Shown here: positions 25,193 to 34,015 of the stretch, piece after piece
Layout of the letters: the number at the start of each line of letters is the position of its first letter
How positions within the stretch are numbered: position 1 is the first letter of the stretch
NCBI RefSeq assembly: GCF_016859125.1
Contig: NZ_CP069338.1
Location: 11,783,501-11,847,500, forward strand
Direction of reading: 5' to 3'
DNA length: 64,000 nt
Origin: Archangium violaceum
GTDB lineage: Bacteria > Myxococcota > Myxococcia > Myxococcales > Myxococcaceae
Translations under genes and position numbers: made by a program
The notes under the pieces: generated by a model
Seen by the model: the letters and a program-made list of their open reading frames with translations, nothing else
Told to the model about the DNA's origin: nothing
The model's database searches: none

Positions 25193-26728
25193 TTGAGAAC
25201 GCTGCGCACGCTGGCCCTGACCGGGCTGATGACCCTCTCCGCACCCGCCTGGGCCGGAGACTTCGTCGATACCCGCTTGTCGTTCGCCTTCGCGGACGAC
25301 AACGTCTTCGCCAATGCGGGAGAGACGACGCCCAACAGCCCCACGGCCCGTTTCGGCGCGGGCATCCAGAACACCCAGTTCTACGACAACTTCAACACCC
25401 GGTTCTCCGGCTTCGAGACGCTGTCCAACATCGTCCTCTACAAGAAGATGCCGGCGTTCTTCGAGGGCCTCACCACCGAGGCGGCCCTCACGGTGCTGAT
25501 GCTCGAGCAGCCCTCGGGTGGCATCACCCTCCGGGACAACTCCAGCTACATCCGCCTCAACTACCGGCCCGCGGGCTGGAACGAGAACGAGGGCCTGTCC
25601 CTCACCGGCTTCCCCGTGTCCGCGGATCGCTTCCGGCTGGGCTACGCCTACCGCATCTCCTGGGGCGGCAGCGGCATCTTCACCACCCGCGCCACCGCGG
25701 CGGGCGTGCCGGGCGCCAAGCTGCAGATCACCCGCGACAGGTGGTACGCGTTCGCGGGCGCCAAGACGGCGCTGGTGCTCAACGATCTCATCAAGGAGCA
25801 GGAGACGCTCTACGGCTTCATGGCCGGCGCGGGATGGGATCCCTTCGAGACGCTGCGCCTCGAGGCGGGCGGCGGCTACTTCCAGAAGGGCATCGTCCCG
25901 GGCCTGGCCGCGCTGGGCGTCGAGGCGCCGGTGAACTCGGCGGGCGTGTCCGCGCAGGCCGTCTACCACGTGGGCGTGCCGGTGGGCACCAGCGTGGACT
26001 TCAAGCTGTACAAGAACGATCCGGACGTCTACCAGCGCTTCTTCGCTCCGGAGCAGTACCCGGGTGGCCTGGCCTACTCGGTGTCCGTCGAGGGTAGCTA
26101 CCTGGTGCAGACGCTGTCGGATCCGGACGTGTTCGGCCGCACGGTGCCGCAGGAGGCCAAGGCGTTGGCGCTGCAGATGCGCGCCAAGTTGGACTACTGG
26201 CGCTTCCACGTGCTGGGTCTCTACCGCGACCTGTCCTTCATCCAGTTCGAGGTGCCCGGTCTGCCGCCCTTCAGCGACTTCCCGGAAGGCACCGAGCTGA
26301 ACCCGGAGATGTTCATCGCCGCGGGCGCGGACTACCACTTCCCCGCGCTGCACTTCACCCCGGGCTTCATCGTCGGCGTGCAGCAGCCGGCCTCGTTCCG
26401 CAGCCCGGATCCGCTTTTCGGTGGCAACAACCCGCCGCAGGGGCTCACGGGCACGCGCACGGTGGTGGTGCGTGACGTCAACACGCTGAGCATCCTCCCC
26501 ACCACGTGCGGCGACGACAACGCCATCTGCCTCGCCGAGCCCATCATCTCGGCCAAGGGCACCTTCCGGTGGGATCTCTCCGAGAGCGTCGCCGCGGTGG
26601 GTGAGATCTATTACACCTACGATCGCAACCGGACGACCTTCCGGGACGACGTCTTCGGCATCGCGCAGCCCAGCTTCGAGAAGCCCCACGCGCTGGGCTT
26701 CAACATGCTGCTCCAGGCGCGCTTCTAG
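25193..26728 (+). CDS. Outer-membrane beta-barrel protein
   Basis: The 511-residue protein has a signal peptide (RTLRTLALTGLMTLSAPAWA). The mature part is rich in alternating aromatic strands (YIRLNYRPAGW, FRLGYAYRISWGG, AVYHVGVPVGTSVDFKLY) and ends in a C-terminal Phe (LQARF), the usual signal for BAM-mediated insertion. It should be an outer-membrane barrel of about 16-20 strands. The start codon is TTG, supported by a strong GGAGGGA site 6 bases upstream. The family is not recognised. It lies 82 bases after the lipoprotein gene and is followed by a terminator, closing the cassette. Confidence 0.85.
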   Translation: MRTLRTLALTGLMTLSAPAWAGDFVDTRLSFAFADDNVFANAGETTPNSPTARFGAGIQNTQFYDNFNTRFSGFETLSNIVLYKKMPAFFEGLTTEAALTVLMLEQPSGGITLRDNSSYIRLNYRPAGWNENEGLSLTGFPVSADRFRLGYAYRISWGGSGIFTTRATAAGVPGAKLQITRDRWYAFAGAKTALVLNDLIKEQETLYGFMAGAGWDPFETLRLEAGGGYFQKGIVPGLAALGVEAPVNSAGVSAQAVYHVGVPVGTSVDFKLYKNDPDVYQRFFAPEQYPGGLAYSVSVEGSYLVQTLSDPDVFGRTVPQEAKALALQMRAKLDYWRFHVLGLYRDLSFIQFEVPGLPPFSDFPEGTELNPEMFIAAGADYHFPALHFTPGFIVGVQQPASFRSPDPLFGGNNPPQGLTGTRTVVVRDVNTLSILPTTCGDDNAICLAEPIISAKGTFRWDLSESVAAVGEIYYTYDRNRTTFRDDVFGIAQPSFEKPHALGFNMLLQARF

Positions 26729-26758
26729 CCGTCCGTCACCCCGTGCGGTTCACTGGCT

Positions 26759-26790
26759 CCAGGTTCTCCGGAACCTGGGGCTTTTTCATT
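26759..26790. terminator. Intrinsic terminator after the beta-barrel gene
   Basis: CCAGGTTC (26759-26766) and GAACCTGG (26771-26778) form an 8-bp stem with a 4-base loop, followed by GGCTTTTTCATTT. It ends the plus-strand cassette and faces the convergent small gene ending at 26800. Confidence 0.85.
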
Positions 26791-26799
26791 TCCGCCGGC

Positions 26800-26991
26800 T
26801 CACAGCCCCTTGATTCTCCTCATGATCCCCGGGAACGCGATCAGCAGCCCGATGAGCAGATAGCCCACGGTGGTCACCCAGTAGTCCAGGGGTCTCTCGC
26901 TTCGATGGATGGCCCCCCGGTGATAGGCCGTGCCCGTCACGAGGGAGATGGCGAAGAAGCTCAGGAAGAGCAGGCTGAAGAGATCCATCAT
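26800..26991 (-). CDS. Small two-TM membrane protein
   Basis: The 63-residue product has two membrane helices (LFSLLFLSFFAISLVTG and YWVTTVGYLLIGLLIAFPG) joined by a short charged loop, and a basic C-terminus (MRRIKGL). No ribosome site is evident before the double ATG at 26986-26991. Composition and length favour a real small membrane protein. The function is unknown. Confidence 0.55.
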   Translation of the reverse strand: MMDLFSLLFLSFFAISLVTGTAYHRGAIHRSERPLDYWVTTVGYLLIGLLIAFPGIMRRIKGL

Positions 26992-27104
26992 GGTTCGCAG
27001 TGTGACAGCTTCGGGAACGGGCTGTCTCGCGCGGAGCAGGAAGAGCGGCCCCACGTGCCGTGTGCATGAGCGCCTGACGTGGCCTCGTGCTACAGACGGC
27101 GCGC

Positions 27105-27476
27105 ATGGAGAGTGATCAGCTGCTGTCATCCTTCGTGAAGGTGCTCGTGTCGGACTCCGAGCGGTCGGTGCGGTTCTACGAGGCGCTCGGGTTCAAGCGG
27201 CTCAACGCGGATCCGCCCTTCGTCCACATGCGGTGGGAGAACCAGGCGGAGGTGTACCTGGTCGCCGTGCCCGCGGCGATGGCCCTTCAGGGCCCGCGAG
27301 GCGTGGGCGTGTTGATCGGCATCCGGGTGGGCGCCATGAGCGTGGACGAGGTGGCCTCGCGTGCGCGGGCCCACGGGGCGCACGTCGATGGGCCCACCGT
27401 GCAGCCCTGGTTCACGAAGGAGATCGTCGTCACGGATCCCGACGGCTACCGGCTGAACTTCATCGAGCCCGCGTAG
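27105..27476 (+). CDS. VOC (glyoxalase/bleomycin-resistance) family protein
   Basis: The 123-residue protein has the vicinal oxygen chelate fold pattern: SFVKVLVSDSERSVRFYEALGF at the start, a central Glu strand (NQAEVYLVAV) and the closing VVTDPDGYRLNFIEPA. VOC proteins include glyoxalases, dioxygenases and antibiotic-binding proteins; the metal ligands cannot be assigned with confidence. ATG at 27105 is chosen over an upstream in-frame codon at 27087. It diverges from the small membrane protein gene, with a 113-base promoter region between them. Confidence 0.85.
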   Translation: MESDQLLSSFVKVLVSDSERSVRFYEALGFKRLNADPPFVHMRWENQAEVYLVAVPAAMALQGPRGVGVLIGIRVGAMSVDEVASRARAHGAHVDGPTVQPWFTKEIVVTDPDGYRLNFIEPA

Positions 27477-27541
27477 CGTCCGGAGGCACTCCCCTCCCCG
27501 GCCCATCCTTCGCCAGGGAGAGGAGGCGGACCCTTTCGGGA

Positions 27542-28876
27542 CTACATGCCCGCGAACTGCACGCCCTCGAAGACGAGGGTGGGCGTACGCATGGCGCTGT
27601 TCGGGAACGGATCGTTGCCCACGGCGACGAGCCGCTTCCAGAGATCGAGCTGGTTGCCCGCGATGTTCATCTCGCCGATCGGCTCGGCGAGCTTCCCGCC
27701 CCGCACGCGGAAGCCCTGGACGCCGAGGGAGAAGTCACCCGTGACGCCGTTGGAGTTGCCGCCGAGGAACCCCGTCACGAGGATGCCCTCCTTCAGGTCC
27801 GCCAGGAGCTCGGGCTGCCCCTTCGTCCCGAGCTTCCAGGCGAGGTTGGAGGCGCTGCCCGTCGTCGGACGGGCCTTCAGCTTCCGGCCGTAGTAGCTGT
27901 CGATGAAGTAGGAGCGGAGCGTGCCCCCTTCGAACAGAGGCAGCGGCCGGGCCGTGATGCCCTCCCCGTCGAACAGGCGCGAGCCGAGGCCCCGCTTCAC
28001 GTGCGGCTCGTCCGAGAGCGCGAGGAGCTCGCTGCCCACCTGCTGGCCGAGCTTCCCGTCGAGGAACGAGCGCTTCTGCTGGATGGACGCGCCCGACATG
28101 GGCCCGAGGAGCATCGACACGAGCCGGCCCGCGGCCCGGTTGTCCACGGCCATGGGCAGCACCGCCGACGCGCCCTTCGTCGAGCCGAGCCGCCCCAGGG
28201 CCCGCTCTCCCGCGCGGCGGCCCAGGGTGGCCGCGTCGGTCAGGTCCTCGAAGAAACGCGCGACGGAGAAGTCGCTCTCCTCCGGCCGGCGTCCATCCGA
28301 GTCCTTCGCGCTCACGTCGGCGGAGGCGAAGAACTGCGTCCCACGCGAACCGCCCTCGAAGCCGTTCGAGCTGACCCGGTACATCTCCCGGTGCGAGTCC
28401 CCGAAGCCGGTGGTGACGGACAGGATGGCACCCTTCGTGTCAACGGAGCGGGCGGCCTCCTCGAGCTCCCGGGCGAAGCGCTGGCGCTCGTCCGCGGTGA
28501 GCTTCTCCTGGCGCGGATCCTCGAGCGACAGATCGATGAGCGAGCGCCCCTCGTAGAGCTCGGGATCCGGCAGCCGGCGGTACTCGTCACGCGCCAGGGC
28601 GCGCGTCATCGCGATGGAGTCGGAGATGAAGCGCTCCAGCGCCTCGGGACGCAGGTCGCTGGTGGACACCGCGGAGTAGCGCCCGTCGACGTAGAGCTGC
28701 AGCGACAGGCCCCGCGTCGTGGCCTCGGAGACCTTCTCCAACCGGCCATCGCGCCACTGCACTTCCACCTGGCGCGAGCGGCCCACGGTGGCCGAGGCCT
28801 CGTTGGCCCCCTTCTCGCGCGCCAGGGCGACCGCGCTCCGCGCGGCATCCGCCAGGTTCGTGTTCGTCGTGCTCAT
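27542..28876 (-). CDS. PmbA/TldE-like protein, TldD partner family
   Basis: The 444-residue protein belongs to the TldD/PmbA family. Typical segments are KGANEASATVGRSRQVEVQWRD near the N-terminus, GLSLQLYVDGRYSAVSTSDL, and the C-terminal GVTGDFSLGVQGFRVRGGKL and PIGEMNIAGN. In E. coli TldE and TldD form a heterodimeric metalloprotease that unfolds and trims peptides such as microcin B17; TldE lacks the catalytic HExxxH. No such motif is seen here, fitting TldE. It has no signal peptide (MSTTNTNLADAARSAVAL). ATG at 28876 has GAGGGAGACC upstream. It lies 11 bases after tldD. Confidence 0.88.
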   Translation of the reverse strand: MSTTNTNLADAARSAVALAREKGANEASATVGRSRQVEVQWRDGRLEKVSEATTRGLSLQLYVDGRYSAVSTSDLRPEALERFISDSIAMTRALARDEYRRLPDPELYEGRSLIDLSLEDPRQEKLTADERQRFARELEEAARSVDTKGAILSVTTGFGDSHREMYRVSSNGFEGGSRGTQFFASADVSAKDSDGRRPEESDFSVARFFEDLTDAATLGRRAGERALGRLGSTKGASAVLPMAVDNRAAGRLVSMLLGPMSGASIQQKRSFLDGKLGQQVGSELLALSDEPHVKRGLGSRLFDGEGITARPLPLFEGGTLRSYFIDSYYGRKLKARPTTGSASNLAWKLGTKGQPELLADLKEGILVTGFLGGNSNGVTGDFSLGVQGFRVRGGKLAEPIGEMNIAGNQLDLWKRLVAVGNDPFPNSAMRTPTLVFEGVQFAGM

Positions 28877-28887
28877 GTCGGTCTCCC

Positions 28888-30462
28888 TCACGCGTTGCGC
28901 CCGCCCACGGTGATCGACGCGACCCGGACCGTGGGAATGCCCTGGGACACCGGCACGCCCTGGCCGTCCTTGCCGCACGTCCAGCCGCCCTCGTCGATGA
29001 CGAGGTCGTCGGCCACCATGTCCACCTTCTCGAGCACCTTCGGCCCGTTGCCGATGATGTTCACGTCCTTGATGGGCCGTGTGAGCTTCCCGTCCTCGAT
29101 GAGGTAGCCGTTCTTCACGTAGAAGGTGAAGTCGCCCGCGCCGATGTTCACCTGCCCGTTCGAGAAGTTCGAGCAGTAGATGCCCTTCTTCACCGAGGCG
29201 ATGATCTCGTCGCGCTTGTGCGGACCCGGGAGCATGTACGTCGAGCGCATGCGCGGCAGCGGCGCGTGCCGGTAGCTCTCGCGGCGCCCGTTGCCCGTGG
29301 GCTTCACCTTGTAGTGCTTCGCGGAGATGGAGTCGTGCAGGTACGTGGTGAGGACGCCGTTCTCCACGAGCATCGTCTTGTCGGGCACGTTGCCCTCGTC
29401 ATCCACGTTGATGGCGCCCCGCGCGTACTCGTTCGTGCCGTCATCGACGATGTTCACGAAGGGGTGGGCAATGGGCTTGTTGAGCTTGTCCGCGTAGATG
29501 GACGTGCCCTTGCGGTTGAAGTCGGCCTCCATGCCGTGGCCGATCGCCTCGTGCAGGAGGATGCCCGACGAGCCCGCCGCGAGCACCACCGGCATCTCGC
29601 CCGCGGGCGGCTGCGTGGCCTCGAAGAGGATGGTGGTCCGGCCCACCGCCTCGCGCACCATCCGGTCCAACCGCTCGGGCGAGTAGAACTCCAGCCCCGC
29701 GCGGCCGGCGACGCCGTAGGTGTTCTGCTCGCGCTTGCCGTTCTGCTCGGCCACGCACGAGAGGTAGAGGGACGTCATGGGCTGCACGTCCTCGACGAGC
29801 CGCCCGTTGCTGTCGGCCACGAGGACCGCGCCGTACTCGTCGGAGAACGACAGGGTCACCTTGGAGATGCGCGGATCCGACTTGAAGGCCGCCGCGTTCA
29901 GCCCCTCGAGGATGGGCAGCTTCTGCTCGGGCCGCACGGCATCCCAGCCCGCCTTCAGGACGTAGCGCTGGGGAATGTCCTTGTAGACGTGGAAGGACTG
30001 GGGGCCGGGCCGCGAGGGGCCATCCGCGATCGCCGCCGCCGTCCGGGCCGCGCTACGCATCGCCTCGAGGGTGAGCTCCTCGGTGAAGGCATAGCCCGTC
30101 TGGTCGCCCTTGACGACGCGCACGCCGACGCCGAGCTCCACGGTGGTGAACGCCTTGTTCACCGCGCCGTCCTCGAGCGCCATGGCGGTGGAGACCCGGT
30201 GCTGGAAGAACAGGTCGCTGTAGTCCCCGCCTCGCGACAGGGCGGCGGCCAGGGTCTCGCGAATGAGGGTCTCGGTGACACCGAAGCGGGCGAAGTACCC
30301 GATGGAGCTCGACGGCCCGTCCGAGCCACCTCCAGGCCCACCCGGGCCCGCCCGCTGTGCCGTTGCACAGCCGAGCAGCTGTCCCGCGCCCGCCGCCGCC
30401 AGGGCCGTCGTGCCGTAGCCGACGAAATCACGTCGCGTCATCCCGGTCTTTCCTTTCGACAT
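28888..30462 (-). CDS. tldD: TldD-like metalloprotease with Tat-lipoprotein signal
   Basis: The 524-residue protein has the TldD catalytic motif HEAIGHGMEADF (HExxxH) and family segments such as GSSGILLHEAIGH and DDEGNVPDKTMLVENG. Unlike E. coli TldD it begins with MSKGKTGMTRRDFVGYG, a twin-arginine signal, followed by a hydrophobic Ala/Gly stretch and LLGC, a lipobox. It should therefore be exported folded by the Tat system and lipidated. A Gly/Pro-rich linker follows. GAGGGGGGAACCC precedes the ATG at 30462. Its partner gene follows 11 bases downstream without a signal. A LamB-like porin gene lies upstream on the same strand. Confidence 0.9.
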   Translation of the reverse strand: MSKGKTGMTRRDFVGYGTTALAAAGAGQLLGCATAQRAGPGGPGGGSDGPSSSIGYFARFGVTETLIRETLAAALSRGGDYSDLFFQHRVSTAMALEDGAVNKAFTTVELGVGVRVVKGDQTGYAFTEELTLEAMRSAARTAAAIADGPSRPGPQSFHVYKDIPQRYVLKAGWDAVRPEQKLPILEGLNAAAFKSDPRISKVTLSFSDEYGAVLVADSNGRLVEDVQPMTSLYLSCVAEQNGKREQNTYGVAGRAGLEFYSPERLDRMVREAVGRTTILFEATQPPAGEMPVVLAAGSSGILLHEAIGHGMEADFNRKGTSIYADKLNKPIAHPFVNIVDDGTNEYARGAINVDDEGNVPDKTMLVENGVLTTYLHDSISAKHYKVKPTGNGRRESYRHAPLPRMRSTYMLPGPHKRDEIIASVKKGIYCSNFSNGQVNIGAGDFTFYVKNGYLIEDGKLTRPIKDVNIIGNGPKVLEKVDMVADDLVIDEGGWTCGKDGQGVPVSQGIPTVRVASITVGGRNA

Positions 30463-30587
30463 GGGTTCCCCCCTCGTGAAGGGTGCACCGTACTCGGAGC
30501 GTAACCTTCCCCTCCAGGGGGGTATTCCAGAGTTCGCGCTTGCCCTCTGTTCAGTGGACGCTACCCCATGCCACGGACCGGGGCTCG

Positions 30588-31961
30588 TCAGAACCACCAC
30601 TCCACGCGGGCCCCCAGGTAGTGCCCCACGGAGGTGGGCCCAATCGTCTGCAGATAGCGAGAGACGAGCCCGGCCACGGCGTCATCGTCATAGAACGCCA
30701 CCGTGTAGAAGAGCCGCAGGTGGGGACGGGCCCAGACGCTGCGCAGCCCAGAGGGAACGATGGTGGGCATGAGCGTGAGCTTCACCGCCGTGGCCATGGG
30801 CCCGGAGCCCGTCCGGAGGCCCTGGAAGGTGGCCTCGTTGATGAGGTGGAACTGATCGGCCAGGTACAGGGTGCTCCGAGCGCCCACCGCGAAGTCGATT
30901 GAACGGGGTGACGGCGCCTCGCGAGCCCCCTGGTTCCAGTGGAGGATGCCGTAGGCGTTGAGGCTCAGCAGGGAGCTGAAGTTGTAGAGGAAGTGGTCCA
31001 CCACCTCCACGCCAGCGGCGTCCGCGTACAGACGGTCCTCTCCCGGCAATCCGAACGAGACCCACGTCTGCGCGCCAGCGCGGCTGCCCGAGGCAATGCT
31101 GCTGCCATAGCGCACCGACACGTCATTGAAGTTGTCCTTGCCCAGGCTGAAGTGGGCCTTGACTCCCGCCACCCAGCCGAAGTCCGACGGGAGGCCGACC
31201 TCCTCACCCGTCTCCAGGCGCGCTTGGAGCTCCGGCAGCAGGTGGAGCTCTCCCAGCAGGTGGAGCGAGTGTCCGGCCTCCACCTTGTGCACGTACTGCC
31301 CCACGAACACGGTGCGCTGGCGACGCAGGTCCAGGTCCCCGTCCCCGTCGACGTCGAAGTTGTACTGCGCGCCCGTGCCGGACGTCTGCAGCAGCACCGC
31401 CACGTCCAAGGGGCCATACGCCGCGCCCACGCCCTGGCCGGTCAGGTTGTTGAAGTAGAAGTAGTCCGCGATGTGCACGTCCGTGCCGCGGTAGAAGCGA
31501 GCGCCGGCCCACAGCTTCAGCCTCGGAATCAGGACGTTGCCCGCCTCCACGTAGGCCTGGAACAGCTCGATCTGCAGCGTGTCGGTGAACCTGTTGCTGA
31601 AGATGCCGATGAACAGCCCGTTCCTGGCGTACATCGCGGGCGTCAGCACCATGTCCGCATAGGGCGCGGCCGGGTCCTCGCTCTTCTCGAACATGTGCAG
31701 CCGGATGGTGGGCTCCAGATAGTCGCCCTCCTCCAGGCGTCCGCCGATGGCGCTCTCCGTGAGGTTGAACGTCCTGCCCTGGATGAACCGCCCCGAGTTG
31801 GGCGCCCAGGCCAGCCCGACGCGGCCGTACATGGTGAGCTCCAACCGGTCCGCCAGCAGGCTCGCGCTCGCGGGAGGAGACTCGGCCAGCAGGACGAGAA
31901 GGCACAGCGCGAAGCACGCCCCATGCACGCGAGGGTGCTCGAGGATACCTGGCGGGTTCAT
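30588..31961 (-). CDS. LamB-like carbohydrate porin or outer-membrane barrel
   Basis: The 457-residue protein has a signal peptide (about 1-38, with CFALCLLVLLAESPPASA). The start of the mature chain (LTMYGRVGLAWAPNSG, SAIGGRLEEGDYLEP) resembles the N-terminus of LamB-type maltoporins, and aromatic alternating strands continue to a C-terminal VEWWF. One loop has an Asp-rich calcium-like motif (DVDGDGDLDL). The substrate cannot be inferred. ATG at 31961 has GGAGACC upstream. It lies 125 bases upstream of tldD and 110 bases downstream of the ATPase gene, all on the same strand. Confidence 0.75.
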   Translation of the reverse strand: MNPPGILEHPRVHGACFALCLLVLLAESPPASASLLADRLELTMYGRVGLAWAPNSGRFIQGRTFNLTESAIGGRLEEGDYLEPTIRLHMFEKSEDPAAPYADMVLTPAMYARNGLFIGIFSNRFTDTLQIELFQAYVEAGNVLIPRLKLWAGARFYRGTDVHIADYFYFNNLTGQGVGAAYGPLDVAVLLQTSGTGAQYNFDVDGDGDLDLRRQRTVFVGQYVHKVEAGHSLHLLGELHLLPELQARLETGEEVGLPSDFGWVAGVKAHFSLGKDNFNDVSVRYGSSIASGSRAGAQTWVSFGLPGEDRLYADAAGVEVVDHFLYNFSSLLSLNAYGILHWNQGAREAPSPRSIDFAVGARSTLYLADQFHLINEATFQGLRTGSGPMATAVKLTLMPTIVPSGLRSVWARPHLRLFYTVAFYDDDAVAGLVSRYLQTIGPTSVGHYLGARVEWWF

Positions 31962-32071
31962 CAAGCGGGTCTCCTGGGAAGGTGGCGCCCGTCGAGCGCA
32001 CATCCTTAATAGGGAGTGCTCGGCGTGGACGGTGTCCCGCCGCCCCCTTCCCTGTCACCCGCTCAACGCGT

Positions 32072-33970
32072 TCACGCCACGGACGTCATGCGCACCACTT
32101 CGTCGAACGACGTGAGTCCCATTGCCAGTTTGCGCACCGCCGCTTCGCGCAGCGTCCGCGTACCGCCCCGGCGTGCCGCATCCAACATCTGTCGGTGGTT
32201 GGCCCCACGCGAGATGAACTCACGCAGCTCGTTGTTCATGTTGACGATTTCGAACGCACCCGTGCGACCCCAGTACCCGGTGCCGCGGCAGCGCACGCAC
32301 CCGGCGCCCTTCACGATGCGCACTCCGCCCGGCAGTAGCGGAATGGGCGCGCCCAGCATGGCCAGTTCGTCCTGCGTGAGCGTCGTCGGCTGCGCGCAGT
32401 GCGGGCACACGCGCCGCAACAGGCGCTGGGCCATCATCCCGATGAGGCTCTGTGCCAGCAGGAAGGGTGGCACGCCCAGGTCCATCAAACGCGCCACCGC
32501 GCCAATGGCGTCGTTGGTGTGCAGCGTGGAGAGCACCAGGTGGCCCGTGAGCGCGGCCTGCACGGCGTTCTCCGCCGTCTCCGCGTCGCGGATTTCGCCC
32601 ACCATGATGACGTCCGGATCCTGGCGGAGGATGCTGCGCAGCGCGCCGGCGAAGTCGAGCCCCACCTTGGGCTGCACCTGCACCTGGTTGAAGCCGTCCC
32701 ACACCATTTCGATCGGATCCTCGATGGTGGTGACGTTGACGTCCGGACCGGCAACCGCCTTGAGCGCCGAATAGAGCGTGGTCGTCTTGCCGCTGCCCGT
32801 GGGACCGGTGACGAGGATGATGCCGTGGGGCTGATCGATCCACGACTCGAAGACGCTCTTCTCGTCCGGGTCGAAGCCGAGCTGGGCGATGTCCTGCACC
32901 AGCGTCTCCGGATCGAACACACGGATGACGACCTTCTCGCCAAAGGCGGTGGGCAGAGTGGAGACGCGGAGCTCCACCTCGCGACCATCGCGCTCGGTCT
33001 TGATGCGGCCGTCCTGTGGCTTGCGCTTCTCGGAGATGTCGATGCGCGAGAGCGTCTTCACGCGCGACACGATGGGCGGATGCACGCCCGCGGGCAGCGT
33101 GTACACCGGGTGCAGCACACCATCGATGCGCAGACGTACCAGCGAGGTGTTGCGCTTGGGCTCGATGTGGATGTCCGAGGCGCGGTTGTCGAAGGCGTAG
33201 CGCAGCATGTAGTCCACGGCCTGCACCACGGGCTGGTCTCCCGCGTCCAGCTCCTGACGGCCACTGAGCGAGACGAGCTGCTCGAAGTTGCCGATCTGCG
33301 ACGAGTTCTGGGGATTGGTGTTGAAGTCATCCGCGGCGCGCGCCAGCGTGCGCTTGAAGCCATAGATGTCCGCGATGGCCTTGAGGATGTCCGTCTTCGC
33401 GGAGAGCACCGGCTCGATGGGCATGCCGGTGAGCACGTGCATGCTCTCGAAGAGCTCCTTGTCGAAGGGGTTGGCCACCGCCACCAGCAACCGGCCATCC
33501 TGACCGCGCTCCAGCGGCAGCAGCACGTGCTTCTGCGCGAAGGGACGCGACACGGTGCGGGTGGCCAGCGCCATGTCCAGCTTGAGCGGGTCCACCTTCT
33601 TGTAGGGGACGCCGGCGGCACGGGCGGCGATCTCCGTGACACGGTCCTCGTCGAGCACGCCGCGCCCATCCGCCAGGGGCACCTGGAAGGCGGCGACGAT
33701 CTCCACCGGAGAGACCTCGTAGCGCGCCGCGTCCTTGCCGGTAATGCCCTGGTTCTTGAGGACCCGGGCCCGCGCGGCCTGCTCGCGGGCGAGGATGTTC
33801 TGCCCCTGATCAGCGGTGAGCACCCGCTGCGTGACGAGCGCCTCGAGGACGAAGGGAAGGGAGAAGTCGGTCTTGCTCCTCGACGGAGGAGGAGAAGCGG
33901 GCGGGGTCACGGGCGCTGGCAACGGCGTCTCCTTGCGGCCACGAAGAACAAAAAGAGAGGGCCGAGGCAT
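32072..33970 (-). CDS. GspE/PilB-family secretion or pilus ATPase (orphan)
   Basis: The 632-residue cytoplasmic ATPase has an N-terminal GspE/MshE-type domain (about 35-190), then a C-terminal motor. Walker A is GPTGSGKTTTLYS, the Asp box is TTIEDPIEMVWDG, Walker B is DPDVIMVGEIRD and the His box is TGHLVLSTLHTND. A zinc-binding tetracysteine motif (CPHCAQ...CVRCRGTG) is present, as in PilB and GspE. Such ATPases power pilus extension or type II secretion. No pilin, inner-membrane platform or secretin gene lies nearby, so it is an orphan at this locus. It follows hemD by 45 bases and may be transcribed with the heme operon. Confidence 0.9.
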   Translation of the reverse strand: MPRPSLFVLRGRKETPLPAPVTPPASPPPSRSKTDFSLPFVLEALVTQRVLTADQGQNILAREQAARARVLKNQGITGKDAARYEVSPVEIVAAFQVPLADGRGVLDEDRVTEIAARAAGVPYKKVDPLKLDMALATRTVSRPFAQKHVLLPLERGQDGRLLVAVANPFDKELFESMHVLTGMPIEPVLSAKTDILKAIADIYGFKRTLARAADDFNTNPQNSSQIGNFEQLVSLSGRQELDAGDQPVVQAVDYMLRYAFDNRASDIHIEPKRNTSLVRLRIDGVLHPVYTLPAGVHPPIVSRVKTLSRIDISEKRKPQDGRIKTERDGREVELRVSTLPTAFGEKVVIRVFDPETLVQDIAQLGFDPDEKSVFESWIDQPHGIILVTGPTGSGKTTTLYSALKAVAGPDVNVTTIEDPIEMVWDGFNQVQVQPKVGLDFAGALRSILRQDPDVIMVGEIRDAETAENAVQAALTGHLVLSTLHTNDAIGAVARLMDLGVPPFLLAQSLIGMMAQRLLRRVCPHCAQPTTLTQDELAMLGAPIPLLPGGVRIVKGAGCVRCRGTGYWGRTGAFEIVNMNNELREFISRGANHRQMLDAARRGGTRTLREAAVRKLAMGLTSFDEVVRMTSVA

Positions 33971-34015
33971 CCCGGCACTGACACACGGCGGAATCCTGGC
34001 TGCCCTGCCGGCAGT

